From an uncultured Varibaculum sp. (GTDB lineage Bacteria > Actinomycetota > Actinomycetes > Actinomycetales > Actinomycetaceae): a stretch of 51,349 nt of DNA. Positions 51,262 through 51,349 of this stretch are shown here, piece by piece. The notes beneath the pieces were generated by a model that did not search any database, was not told the DNA's origin, and was given only the letters and a program-made list of their open reading frames with translations. The position numbers were made by a program, and so were the translations under genes. The DNA is taken from assembly GCF_902489465.1 (NCBI RefSeq), contig NZ_CABTZZ010000014.1, positions 1-51,349 on the forward strand, written 5' to 3'. Numbering within the stretch: the stretch's first letter is position 1; each line of letters opens with the position of its first letter.

Positions 51262-51311
51262 GATGATACCAAAGGCGGCGCGGCAAGCAGGGGGTCGGCT
51301 CCGGCCCTTGT

Positions 51312-51334
51312 AGCCCCTCTTTTTGGGGCTTTAG
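51312..51334 (+). terminator. Possible second terminator
   Basis: AGCCCC / GGGGCT with a 7-base tctttttish loop followed by ttta, near the contig end. Short and weak. Confidence 0.45.
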
Positions 51335-51349
51335 TCGAGCAAGAGGCAA

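Noticed and set aside
50466..51272. 268-aa open frame antisense to groL
   Set aside because: Lies opposite a fully conserved GroEL gene, has no recognisable domain or ribosome binding site, and reflects codon bias of groL.

Overview
The window looks like a chromosomal contig from a low- to mid-GC actinobacterium, most likely a member of the Actinomycetaceae (Varibaculum/Mobiluncus-like; genus not provable from sequence alone). The evidence is the gene order: mfd-lipoprotein-eno ... divIC-DUF501-ppx, divergent pmt/rsmI followed by metG, the lysA-hom-thrC-thrB cluster, an actinobacterial Rho with a basic insertion, LytR-CpsA-Psr genes, a LytR_C protein, and a groEL without groES behind a CIRCE operator. 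The first 23 bases are an Illumina adapter remnant, so the left end is a sequencing artefact attached to a truncated aminopeptidase C gene.

Left part (24-7560): pepC fragment, a small DUF3017-like membrane protein, an MFS exporter, an orphan HigA-type antitoxin, a 973-aa MmeI-like (type IIL/IIG) restriction-modification enzyme with a G9 tract inside its methyltransferase domain, a RelB/RelE-type toxin-antitoxin pair bracketed by related hairpins, and a DUF4862-like gene behind an operator-like promoter. This is the defence/accessory end of the window.

Amino acid and information processing (7560-21520): lysA with a structured leader that recalls parts of a lysine riboswitch, then hom, thrC and thrB (aspartate family pathway), rho, a secreted barrel-domain protein, mfd, a lipoprotein and enolase, which ends in a strong terminator.

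Surface locus (21521-29385): about 8 kb holding two large wall-anchored proteins (a double-SGNH/LamG protein and a parallel beta-helix protein) around a membrane-anchored PrsA/SurA-like protein. It sits exactly between eno and divIC, which are adjacent in many actinobacteria, so I read it as an accessory insertion. This is the best candidate for a poorly described system here.

Right part (29458-51349): divIC, DUF501, ppx; protein O-mannosyltransferase divergent from rsmI; metG; a sialidase-fold protein without a signal peptide and with the expected catalytic arginines apparently lost; a UvrD/PcrA helicase; malate dehydrogenase; GtrA plus an exported seven-blade RCC1 protein with paired cysteines; galE; two LCP ligases; ung; a LytR_C protein; and groEL. 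Cell-envelope functions (wall anchoring, O-mannosylation, LCP attachment, nucleotide-sugar epimerisation) recur through the window.

A recurring regulatory signature is a TANNNT -10 box lying 6 or 7 nt before the start codon, with no Shine-Dalgarno sequence, in front of at least ten genes on both strands. This points to widespread leaderless transcription. No tRNA, rRNA, CRISPR array, insertion sequence or prophage was recognised.
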